From NCBI GenBank assembly GCA_002005505.1, contig KV908699.1, forward strand, positions 55,412 through 119,411: 64,000 nucleotides of DNA. The letters are read 5' to 3'. This stretch comes from Botryococcus braunii (taxonomy: Eukaryota; Chlorophyta; Trebouxiophyceae). The translations under genes were made by a program, and so were the position numbers. Positions 34,054 to 43,718 of the stretch are shown one piece after another (position 1 is the first letter of the stretch; each line of letters opens with the position of its first letter). The notes beneath the pieces were generated by a model that saw nothing but the letters and a program-made list of their open reading frames with translations, was not told where the DNA came from and did no database searches.

Positions 34054-35289
34054 TCTATAGATAGATAGAGATTGCAAGTGCGCAAGAGGGAGGGGAGGGG
34101 GGTGGGCGAGGGCTCGCACCTAAGCGCGTGCATGCAACCTGCACGCGGCTTTGAACCAATCACTGATTCTGGATTCTGAGAAGTGCCCACATTGAAGTCA
34201 TTATACCTTTTTTACTGCCAGCCGCAATGGCGTCCTTAGACCAATAATATTATTCAAACCAGAAGTGCACGTTAATTGATGTTCTGTTGTTTGAGAGTTG
34301 ACAGCTTAGCTCTGGTTGTGTTGGAAATGTGCGCCGTGGGAGTACTCCACGCCACGCTCACGCTCCATGCCATGCACCCTCCCTCCGTAAAGACACTCAA
34401 ACCCACCCGTAATACAAGTCAAATCACAATCTGTTTACCAATGCGTGCGGTCATCTTACTCCTATTGTTATGAAACATGGTGGAGGATGGAGAAATCGAG
34501 CTTTTTAGGGTCAAATGAACCTGTAAAGAACACCATAATGTTACCCCAGTGACATCCTTCACTTCCAGGAACTGTATCCAAGATGTACCACCGGGAGGGG
34601 CGGGATCTGTTCAATTGGTTACGGCTTTTGAACCATAGCTTGACGGGGTTGTAAGGGACACCACTACTTCATTCACAGTCCAAAATTTCATGTTAAATCA
34701 CGACCGGTCTCGGACCGGGGTTAGATCCAGATGAGTTCAAGTAAACTCAATGGATCATCCCAAGAAGATTCAAACAGATAATACAACCTCCCCTCAACCT
34801 TCAGAAACGTTTGTGAAAACGTAACGGCATATCCGCCATCACATGACTGGTGGTGAAGCTAGCAATCCAGTGATGGCGGTGGTAAGTTAAAGAGCTAATA
34901 TATATGTGTTCCTACTCAAACGTATGCATACGGTGGTGGCCAACCATGTGCTGTATTTAAAATCTAAATAAGACTGATAATTTGTGGGTTTTGCTTGGCT
35001 GCTGTGCGACCCGTGTTGCTAGTAGCTGGCACTTGTAAGGGTAGTCTGGCGCATTCGCGCATTGAGTCTGGCCCTTTTACCACGCGTGAAGCGTGGTTAG
35101 CATGGCGTTTTTAGGATACAGGCTGTATGTAACTTTGCAGACGTGGCATGCTGCAGGCATGCAGGAGTTCAGTTACGAGGAAGTAAATATTGGAGATGCG
35201 AGGTGATGGGGAGAACTCACAATTTGCAATCTATGGCGTTGTCCTCTGCTATTTCCACATGCCCTGCACCCAGGCCCTTCATCGGCCAG
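34053..35289. other. Stretch without recognisable features
   Basis: About 1.2 kb of unremarkable sequence on both strands; no gene, RNA or repeat that I can support. Confidence 0.5.
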
Positions 35290-35499
35290 TCAGCAACGTC
35301 CACACTGTGGTTGTGTCAATAAGTCAATCTCTTCCGGAATGAAGAAACAGGAGAGGAGCCTGTTGCGATAGAGAGCCACCACGGGCCCGTCTGGGCCAAT
35401 GGCTGGACCCATAATTGCTTTAAAGTGGAACAAAATACTACCTTCTCTGAAATAACTACAATCCCCTCCCGGTGAGGCTAGGGTTGTGGCCATGGCCAC
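35290..35499 (-). CDS. Hypothetical short minus-strand ORF, possible exon
   Basis: The frame encodes CSYFREGSILFHFKAIMGP and ends LLTQPQCGRC. Composition is protein-like but no family is recognised. It abuts the A1 LTR at 35501, so it may be an exon of a host gene disrupted or flanked by the insertion. Confidence 0.25.
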   Translation of the reverse strand: MAMATTLASPGGDCSYFREGSILFHFKAIMGPAIGPDGPVVALYRNRLLSCFFIPEEIDLLTQPQCGRC

Positions 35500-35500
35500 A

Positions 35501-36305
35501 TGTGAAAGGTTATGGGCAGAGAGAACACCTGTAAGTCCGCAAAGGATTTGTCAATGCACTGTAGAGGTTTCGTAAGTCAGACCTCGACACACCCTTTGGC
35601 GCGACTGATACAGGTTCGTCAGGAGCGCCTTCTGTTGCGGCAACCAAAAAACAAGTTCGACTGTCTCAAAGACAAATCAAATATGCAAGAGCAAGCTTCA
35701 ATTTGCATCAAACAGACAGGACTTCCAGTCCGTGGCTCAGGATTCGGCCAACCAAACGAATGCTGAGGCTGTCGCCTCCAGCAATTAAATACCTGACCGT
35801 GTTTGGCGCCCAAGGGACTCGATAAAAGTCGAGTCCCTCAAAACTTCCCACTCCAAAAGGTCCCTAATTGGTAATCCAATACGTATGATGTGTTTAGACA
35901 ATAAACTAAAGGTCCCATGTTATGTACCTAATTAAACACACTGATGTGGCTGCCTAAGAATTAGTTTGACTGACCTCGAATACGTATTCGAGGTCCCAAA
36001 AACAAATTCCACTGAGTGCCACGATGATGTGTGAGTCAATGCAAAGTTGTCCTAACCTCTTCGTGAAGTTACGTGAGGAAGACTGAAGTCTGTCAGGGAG
36101 TTATGTCGCTTCACAGCCAAGTTCCTAGGACTAGCTGGGAGACATATGCAGTAGTTTACACCTAAGGCACAACAGTGTCGTGCCGTCCAGGGCAGCCTGG
36201 CATGCACGACTGTTTTGCCTAGGATGAGTCAGAAGAATACCTCTGAATAAGTCCAACAGTAATGCTCCCTAAGTAATTACCTGATCTAGGTCATTACCTA
36301 CAACA
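35501..36305 (-). repeat. Copia A1 3' LTR (805 bp)
   Basis: On the minus strand it begins TGTTGTAGG and ends TTTCACA. A perfect 24-bp palindrome lies at 35972-35995 (half-site GACCTCGAATAC) and a 9-bp-stem hairpin at 35814-35837 (GGGACTCGA with its complement). The outside flank is CCACA. Confidence 0.9.
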
Positions 36306-36318
36306 CTTCCCCTTGGAC
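36306..36318 (-). other. Copia A1 polypurine tract
   Basis: The minus strand reads CCAAGGGGAAG directly before the LTR, matching the tract of element B (CAAGGGGAAG). Confidence 0.75.
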
Positions 36319-36492
36319 GTTTCAGAGGTCCAGCTATTGTACTACTTCCCAGGCAACGCCCACTGTAGTACATGCTTCTGGGTCAGGCGTGCTTCGGGGG
36401 AGTTACTAGTGAAGGAGGTAGCTAATCTCCTCACCCTCCGCCTTTGCCCGTGGTCACTCGGTCATGGTGAACACCAGCCGGAAAGTAAGACG

Positions 36493-37323
36493 TCACTCGC
36501 GGGAAACGACACCAAGTGTATTGCGGTGAATCTTGAACAACACAGGGACGAGTGGTTTCGTAAAGATGTCCACCACATTCTTCTGGGTGGGTACATACTT
36601 CACGTCCACGTCACCTTGAATGACGGCAGCACGTGCATGGTGAAATGCCACAGCAACATGCTTGGTGTACTTGGAATTTACAAGATTCCGTAAATTCCGA
36701 ACACACCCAGAGTTATCAATGAACAGAGGAGGTTTCCACACATCAACATGAATCTCCTCCAAGAAACCGCGAAGCCAAATGGCTTCTTTGACAGCATGAC
36801 TAGCAGCTCGAAACTCAGATTCCACTGTTGATGTAGCAGTGGCACTTTGTTTCTTGCTGCCCCAAACAACCGACCCACCATAAACTTGGAACACGAAACC
36901 TGTAGTGGATGCTCGCATATCTAGATCACCTGCATAGTCGGCATCGACATAACCCTCAAGAGGAGATGTGCCCCCACCAAGCTGGAGTGCAAGATCCCGA
37001 GTGTCCTTCAAATACCGGACCACACGAAGACCTTCTTGCATGTGTGCCGTGGTAGGTGTGCCCCTATACCGTGAAAGAACGCCTACCGCATGAGCAATAT
37101 CAGGACGTGTGGTATTAGCCAAATACACAAGAGAGCCAATTAGCTCACAGTAACGATGCCCGGGTTCCAAAGCAACCCCAGCCCCATCAATGGGGTTGGA
37201 CTGACTGGAGTGACTGGTGTGCACAAATGATTTACTCATGGGTGTGTCATAGGCCCGTGTGTCACCACTAAGTCCAAAACTGTCCACCAATGCATCTATC
37301 TTCAGCCCACCACTCATCCACAT
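36493..37323 (-). pseudogene. Copia A1 RNase H region
   Basis: Encodes the copia RNase H (YVDADYAGDLDMRASTTGFV, VVWGSKKQSATATSTVESEF) and the terminal KNVVDIFTKPLV motif. It is very similar to the end of element B. It is separated from the RT frame by a stop. Confidence 0.88.
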
Positions 37324-37326
37324 CAG

Positions 37327-38478
37327 CTACCGCTCTCGATCTCGAACAATCTGACATCCAAGGAAATCCTTGACTTCCCCAAGATCATGAATAGAGAACT
37401 CTTTCCCTATGGTCTCCGTAAAGGCCAATACACGTGGGAGAGCCTTTGACATGATCAGCATGTCGTCTACAAAGAGAACCAAATACACAGGATCTTCCCC
37501 TCGAACATTTGACACATAGATTCCTGCATCTAACATGCATGCAGTAAATCCATGTTTAGCCAGTGTGGCATCAAGCGTATGATACCAGGCACGTGGAGCT
37601 TGTTTGAGGCCGTACAGAGCCTTACGCAAGCGACACACTTGGGGACCACCATTGTGAAATCCTGGAGGTTGAGTAACGTAAACCTCTTCCTCCAGATCCC
37701 CATTCAAAAAGGCCGTTTTTATATCGAGCTGATGAATTTCCATATCCTCAGCAGCTGCCTTACACAGAAGAACACGTCGAGCCCCAAAACTACTGGTGGG
37801 TGCGAAGACTTCGTCCACATCAATACCCTGAATTTGACGACATCCTTGTGCAACAAGACGATCCTTGTACCTTATAACATTACCATGGGCATCGACTTTT
37901 ACAGAATAGATCCAGTGAACTGGGATGACTTTCTTTCCTCTGGGTCTTTCAGTGTACTCAAAGCACTCATGAGCATCGAGAGAGTTCTTCTCCTCGATCA
38001 TGGCTTGTTCCCAAAACACCCACTGATCAGACATTCGTGCCTCACGATAGTTACTTGGTACAGGAATCTTGCTAAATCTCACTCCTGCAGGACTAGCAAG
38101 GCAAGCACGTAGAAAAGCAATACTGGCAGGTTCACTGGCATCCCCTCCTGAATCCGCGGTACGGAACACACATGAAGGCATCTCCCCACTGGGTTCTGCC
38201 CCATCTTGCTCATGCAAAATGTCTCTAACAATCCTGGCAGATCCTGCCCATGGATTATCTGAGCTCTGCCTTGTGGCAGATGGCAGATTATCAAAGAATG
38301 CAACCTTGCCTCTGGATCTCATCTGACCCACTACTCTCCGTGCTTCCTGACTCCCGCTCTCATCTTCTCTCACAGCAGCAGCAGTTATCATCTCTTCATG
38401 TTCACATACCATCTCAGAATGGTCCACTGCGTCATGCACATTGCTAACTCGAAATCGAGTTTGGCAGATCCTGCCCAT
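37327..38478 (-). pseudogene. Copia A1 reverse transcriptase region
   Basis: Carries KVIPVHWIYSVKVDAHGN, VAQGCRQIQGIDVDEVFAP, IHQLDIKTAFLNG, LYGLKQAPRAW and the catalytic LFVDDMLIM motif (FVDD). The upstream end runs into the 227-bp tandem duplication and lacks its continuation. Confidence 0.9.
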
Positions 38479-38688
38479 GGATTATCTGAGCTCTGCCTTG
38501 TGGCAGATGGCAGATTATCAAAGAAAGCAACCTTGCCTCTGGATCTCATCTGACCCACTACTCTCCGTGCTTCCTGACTCCCGCTCTCATCTTCTCTCAC
38601 AGCAGCAGCAGTTATCATCTCTTCATGTTCACATACCATCTCAGAATGGTCCATTGCGTCATGCACATTGCTAACTCGAAGTCGAGTT
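38235..38688. repeat. 227-bp tandem duplication inside copia A1
   Basis: 38235-38461 and 38462-38688 are near-identical, both starting TGGCAGATCCTGCCCATGG. The unit is not a multiple of three, so it breaks the reading frame of the integrase-RT linker. Confidence 0.9.
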
Positions 38689-38725
38689 TCACGATCAGAT
38701 TCACATTTTGCATTAACAAGCCTCC

Positions 38726-39532
38726 TGTTGTAGGTAATGACCTAGATCAGGTAATTACTTAGGGAGCATTACTGTTGGACTTATTCAGAGGTATTCTTCT
38801 GACTCATCCTAGGCAAAACAGTCGTGCATGCCAGGCTGCCCTGGACGGCACAACACTGTTGGGTCTTAGGTGCAAACTACTGCATACTTCTTCCAGCTAG
38901 TCCTAGGAACTTGGCTGTGAAGCGACATAATTCCTTGACAGACCTCAGTCTTCCTCACGTAACTTCACATAGAGGTTTGGACAACTTTGCATTGACTCAC
39001 ACAGCATCGTGGCACTCAGTGGAACTTGTTTTTGGGACCTCGAATACGTATTCGAGGTCAGTCAAACTAATTCTTAGGCGGCCACATCAGTGTGTTTAAT
39101 TAGGTACAGAAAATGGGACCTTTAGGTATTTTGTCTAGGACACATCATCCGTATTGGATTACCAATTAGGGACCTTTTGGAATGAGAAGCTTTCAGGGAC
39201 TCGACTTTTATCGAGTCCCTTGGGCGCCAAACACGGTCAGGTATTCAACTGCTGGAGGCGACAGACTCGTCATTCGTTGGTTGGCCGAATCCTGTGCCAC
39301 GGAATGGAAGTCCTGTCTGTTTGCTACAAGTTGAAGCTTGCTATTGCATATTTGATTTGTCTTTGAGACAGTCGCACTTGCTTTTTGGTTGCCGCAAGGG
39401 AAGGCGCTCCTGTCGAACCTGTATCAATCGCGCCAAAGGGTGTGTCGAGGTCTGACTGACGAAACCTCTACAGTGCATTGACAAATCCTTTTGCGGACTT
39501 ACAGGTGTTCTCTCTGCCCATAACCTTTCACA
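38726..39532 (+). mobile_element. Solo LTR of copia family A inserted in A1
   Basis: 807 bp, TGTTGTAGG...TTTCACA on the plus strand, opposite to A1, flanked by the 5-bp duplication CCTCC at 38721-38725 and 39533-39537. No internal sequence remains, so it arose by LTR-LTR recombination after insertion. Confidence 0.93.
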
Positions 39533-39675
39533 CCTCCCTACAGCCTCATCACGTACATGCATAGCAACAGCATTGTCATCGCTACACTGATCAACAGCAC
39601 TTGAATCACCCTCCACTGCAGAGTCAGTGTCAACTCCAGTACCCCTCCCAGTACATTCTGCTTCTCCTGCTTCCC

Positions 39676-41763
39676 CTACGTCTCATGCTTCCCCTGGTTC
39701 CCTGGACGTTGTAATCCCCCTTTCTTCTGTACTGGTGTCATCATGTACAGTGACGGTGGTAGGAGCTTCATCAACAGCTTCGATCCCAGCCTGTCTGTGA
39801 TGTCACCAGACTTGGGTTGCTGTTTACGAGCATTTCGTTGCTGCAGACGCTCTGCACGTGTCAAAGCTCCAGGCTGCAGCTGGAAACGTGCCGTACCGCC
39901 AGGCCAGGGGAATGCGCCCGGGGTGCGTGAAGTTGGAGACTTGGCCAGTGGTACTGCCTTGAGTCTCAGTCGGGCTATGGTGCGAATCCCTCCACTGGTG
40001 GTTGGTGCAGAGGTCCCATGCCTGGTAGCAGCATGCATGCGCCTGGGCACCTCACTGACTCCAGGTGATTGGCTTGAGGATGCTGGACTAGGCGCAGTAG
40101 AACCAGGAGACCCCACTGGGGATGGCGCAGAGGGGGCGCAGGATGCAGTGAGGTCGGAGTGCCTAGTGCGCGCAGGGGGTGCACAAGGTGCGCGGGGTGC
40201 AGTGGGGTCTGGATGCAGTCGGGGAGTTTGAGGGCGAGCTGGGGAGGGTTCATCGTCCTCGCTACTGTTGTCCTCCATGGGAATTGTTGCCTCATTGGAT
40301 GCAGGGGTCTCCAATTCCACAGGATTCAGGTCCTGGTCCAGGCTGGGTCCCGGTTGGGGTGAGGCTGGGTCCGGATCCAAGCTAGATCCAGGCTGGGTTG
40401 CAGATACAGGACCGGGCCCAGCAGCTTGCAGCCCAATGGCAGACGCACCACTCTGGCTCTCCACAAAATGTACACTCGGAGACACCACTGTCCTACCAGG
40501 CAGTCGGACCTTGTACCCCTTGGTGTGTGGACAGTATCCCACAAACATACCTGCCTCAGACTGTGCACCCAAAGATGACACCTTGTGTTTGGCATGTTTC
40601 ACGTATGCCAAACAGCCCCACTTGCGCAAATGGGACAGATCAGGGACAGAGCCAGTGAACATTTCAAATGGGGTTTTCTCCTGACCAGAGACTGGCATCA
40701 CATTATGTAAATATGCAGCAGTAAGCATTGCATCCACCCAAAGACTCTCATCTGCCTGAACACCCAACAGCAATGTTCTGGCCTTCTCTTTCAATGTTCG
40801 ATTCATTATCTCAGCAACTCCATTCTGCTGTGGAGTATACGCGGCAGAGGTCTCAGTATGAATGCCATTCTCTGTACAGAACCCATGAAACGTTTTATTC
40901 AAGAACTCTGTGCCCCTGTCAGTCCTAACCGCCTTAACCTTGGATTCTGTCTGTCTCTCCCAGTATGTAATAGTGTCTGTCAAATGAGATGCAATGGTAG
41001 CCTTGCTAGTGACTGGTAACACTGAAACGAAATTAGACAACTCATCCACTACTGTGACAAAAAACTTTTCCCCTTCAACGCCAGGAGTTGACATGGCACC
41101 AACCGTATCCGCATGTATTCGATGCAGTACTCGAGGCGGCTCATGTGAACTTGGCTTGAAAGATGGTTTACACTGCTTTCCCCGAACACAAGGGTCACAG
41201 TGAGTATCGCACTTTGAACAAGGAAGAAGGGACACAGGTATCCCAGTACACAACTCCTCCCTGCTCAAACGCTCTGTGGCTGTCTTCCCAGGATGCCCTA
41301 ACCTCTCATGCCAAAGTTTTCGCAACTTGCAGTTATGTGCTGGTTTGTGCGCAGCATGATGTGCAGACATAGGGTTCACACACACTTGACAAGCCACCTG
41401 ATACTTGGTGGGATAAATTCCCCTCAGAACATACAACCCATATCTTTCTACAATGCTGCACTCCCAACCCATGGGTCCCACCAGACTGCTGTAGGTCCCA
41501 TTCTCACGTGGAACAAATTGAATACCATCCCTTACCCCAGCTGATACAGACAAGAGATTTGTGCTGGCCTGTGGAACACATTGTACATTATGGAGCCACA
41601 GTACCTGCCCTTCTGCATTCACCAGACACACACTCCCACTAGCAATGATGGAACCATGAGACTCTGATGTAGCCAACTGCAGTTGACGTGGTTCTGTGTA
41701 CACCGTGGGGTTTTGCAATACACCAAAGTCATTAACCAGGTGGACAGTAGCCCCAGAGTCCAC
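39676..41763 (-). pseudogene. Copia A1 protease, integrase and linker
   Basis: 695 residues open. It starts at the protease active site (MDSGATVHLVND), followed by the pre-integrase zinc finger (LWHERLGHPGKTA, CDPCVRGKQC) and a copia integrase core (HADTVGAM, VRTDRGTEFLN, YTPQQNGVAE; D, D, E). A Pro/Ser-rich linker follows toward RT. The frame is cut off from gag by a TAG just upstream (near 41799) that A2 does not have. Confidence 0.88.
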
Positions 41764-42681
41764 AAGCCATTCCTCGCACGAGTGCCCTATCCCACGACTC
41801 TAGAATACATTAAACGTCACACTGGGCAGTGAGATAGGAACGGCTTCTGCGTTTTTAGGACATGGAACATGGGTATTGTTGGATGCAGAGGGAACACTTG
41901 GCAGTGAATGCTTACTTCTGTCGCCAGCTTGCTCCTCTCCGGTACCCTTTTTCCATTTTGTGCACTCCTTGCTGATGTGTACACGGCTCCCACACTCCCA
42001 GCACCTGACTTTTCGTGACCTCTTTCTGTCTTGCTATGACTGGTCTGCCTCAGGGTCCTGGGACTTTGGGAGGACTGCCGCTGCCTTGGGAAGAGGTCGA
42101 GGGAGCTGGTCATTGAAGCCAGCACCATAGGCATGGCTCTGCAGGATTTTTACCACATCTTCTGAGGAGCGCCCGCAACAATGCCCATAGAGTGCTCCTT
42201 TGAACTGTGCTAGCTCAGTGGGGAGACAATCCACAATAGCATTAGTGACATCTTCGGGGTCAATGGAGTGGGAGTTGTCCCGGAGGTTCTAGAAAAGTAT
42301 GAATTTTTTTCATGACAAATGTCTCGAACGTCTCCTCCCTGGTCATGTGCTCTGTTTTGAGTGTATGTAGCCACTGGCGGTTAACAGACTTTTTGTGTCC
42401 TCCAGTGAACTTATTGGCTATGTATAACAGGGCATCAAAGGCAGAGGGCTTCATTGTCAACATAGGACTCCACTCCACTGGGACACTGCCAGTGATCAGC
42501 ATCATGGCAGCAGCATTTGCTCTCGTGAAAGGAAGGGGTTTCTGAAAGGCCTCCGTGCACTCCTTGTGGATAGCTGCAGTGGTCAGATCATAAAGCCAGG
42601 ACTTGAAATTCCACCCATCCTTTAATAAGGGATGGGCTACCTTAACATTTGTTGTTGATGGCTTTGTTGTGTCCTCGTGCA
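41764..42681 (-). pseudogene. Copia A1 gag (3' part)
   Basis: Encodes LLYIANKFTGGHKKSVNRQW, DCLPTELAQFKGALYGHCC and a CCHC knuckle (CWECGSRVHISKEC). A frameshift lies near 42285 and an in-frame TAG before the knuckle; both are also present in A2. The 5' part of gag continues at 49832 beyond element B. Confidence 0.85.
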
Positions 42682-42686
42682 GTAAG

Positions 42687-43377
42687 TGTTGTGTTAATTA
42701 ATTTTATGCCTTTCCCTCAGAGGAGTAATAATGGCAAGTCTCCGTATGAAGACAATACCAATTAGGAAAGAGAGGCAGAACCCTGAGTTCTGCCAGGCAA
42801 TACATGCATTTGAACGAAGACTATCATAACGCAAGTTACAGACACGTTTGTAGAAAGGAGGCATATGGGGCAAGCACGGATAGGGAAGGCACTTGGTTGG
42901 AACTATAGTGGCACTCCGGGTGTCTATCAATCAGTTGCTAACCAGTCCTTGACTTGTATATGTCCGTGCCTACTTAACAACGCACAAGTAGGAGGACATC
43001 GTCTAACACCCTCCGTGCCGCCACCATGCAGGTGACTTAATCCTTATTGTATTCCTGGATTTAGCACTCAGATGAACATTGTTAGAACATGTTAGACATA
43101 TAGAGTTGAGTTTAGCTCATCGGACAAAGTAATGAACACGACCTGGGTGAGAGCAGGTTAGGCGTGTTTGAACTGCGTCACCTTGTTAGGAGAGATGAGA
43201 GATATTGTAACACTTGGTTGGAACTATAGTGGCACTCCGGGTGTCTATCAATCAGTTGCTAACCAGTCCTTGACTTGTATATGTCCGTGCCTACTTAACA
43301 ACGCACAAGTAGGAGGACATCGTCTAACACCCTCCGTGCCGCCACCATGCAGGATACGCCAAGCCCAGAATATTTCA
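42687..43377 (+). repeat. Copia B 5' LTR
   Basis: 691 bp. It contains a 143-bp direct repeat (42890-43032 and 43211-43353) that includes a TATATG word and ends in the perfect start context GCCGCCACCATGCAGG. The second ATG opens a 19-codon frame running through the primer site. Confidence 0.93.
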
Positions 43378-43391
43378 GGTTATGGGCCCAC
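43378..43391 (+). other. Copia B primer site, initiator tRNA-Met anticodon arm
   Basis: The sequence GGTTATGGGCCCAC follows the LTR directly. Its complement GTGGGCCCATAACC is the 5' anticodon stem and loop of plant initiator tRNA-Met, including the CAU anticodon. This is the half-tRNA priming known from Drosophila copia. Confidence 0.85.
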
Positions 43392-43445
43392 GGGCTCGGA
43401 TGCTGAGAGTGGGTGGCGCCTAAATCGGAGCTCACTAGACTGTGA

Positions 43446-43718
43446 ATGGCGAAGAAGCGGACAAAGCAAACAGCCAGGAAGACCACCAACCTCAACGTTC
43501 CAGCGCGCTTGAGATCAGGACCTCCGTCATACAACGAACTAATCAGAGAAGGAGGACAACGTGGAGACCGCAATCCTGACGAGAGAGCCTTTATCGTCAA
43601 AGACTACATCTTTCACCTTCACGTTGGCTGTCCGTTAGCTCAACCCACCTGGTTCAGAAGTAAGATCTTGCTGCTACCTTGCGAGTACTGGAGTTATAAG
43701 ACAACTGGGGAATTATGA
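43446..43718 (+). CDS. Copia B leader ORF with histone H3 tail-like N-terminus
   Basis: 90 codons between the primer site and gag-pol. The product begins MAKKRTKQTARKTT; canonical H3 begins ARTKQTARKST, so ten of eleven positions from the Arg match, with Ser changed to Thr. The H3 Lys9 context (QTARK plus Ser/Thr) is retained, the free Ala1-Arg2 terminus is not. The rest (SGPPSYNELIREGG, then a more hydrophobic C-terminal half) resembles no histone core. Its TGA overlaps the polyprotein ATG (ATGA), which suggests coupled reinitiation. Expression is not shown. It could be a mimic of H3, a captured fragment, a nuclear-localising basic peptide, or a translated leader with no role. Confidence 0.6.
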   Translation: MAKKRTKQTARKTTNLNVPARLRSGPPSYNELIREGGQRGDRNPDERAFIVKDYIFHLHVGCPLAQPTWFRSKILLLPCEYWSYKTTGEL

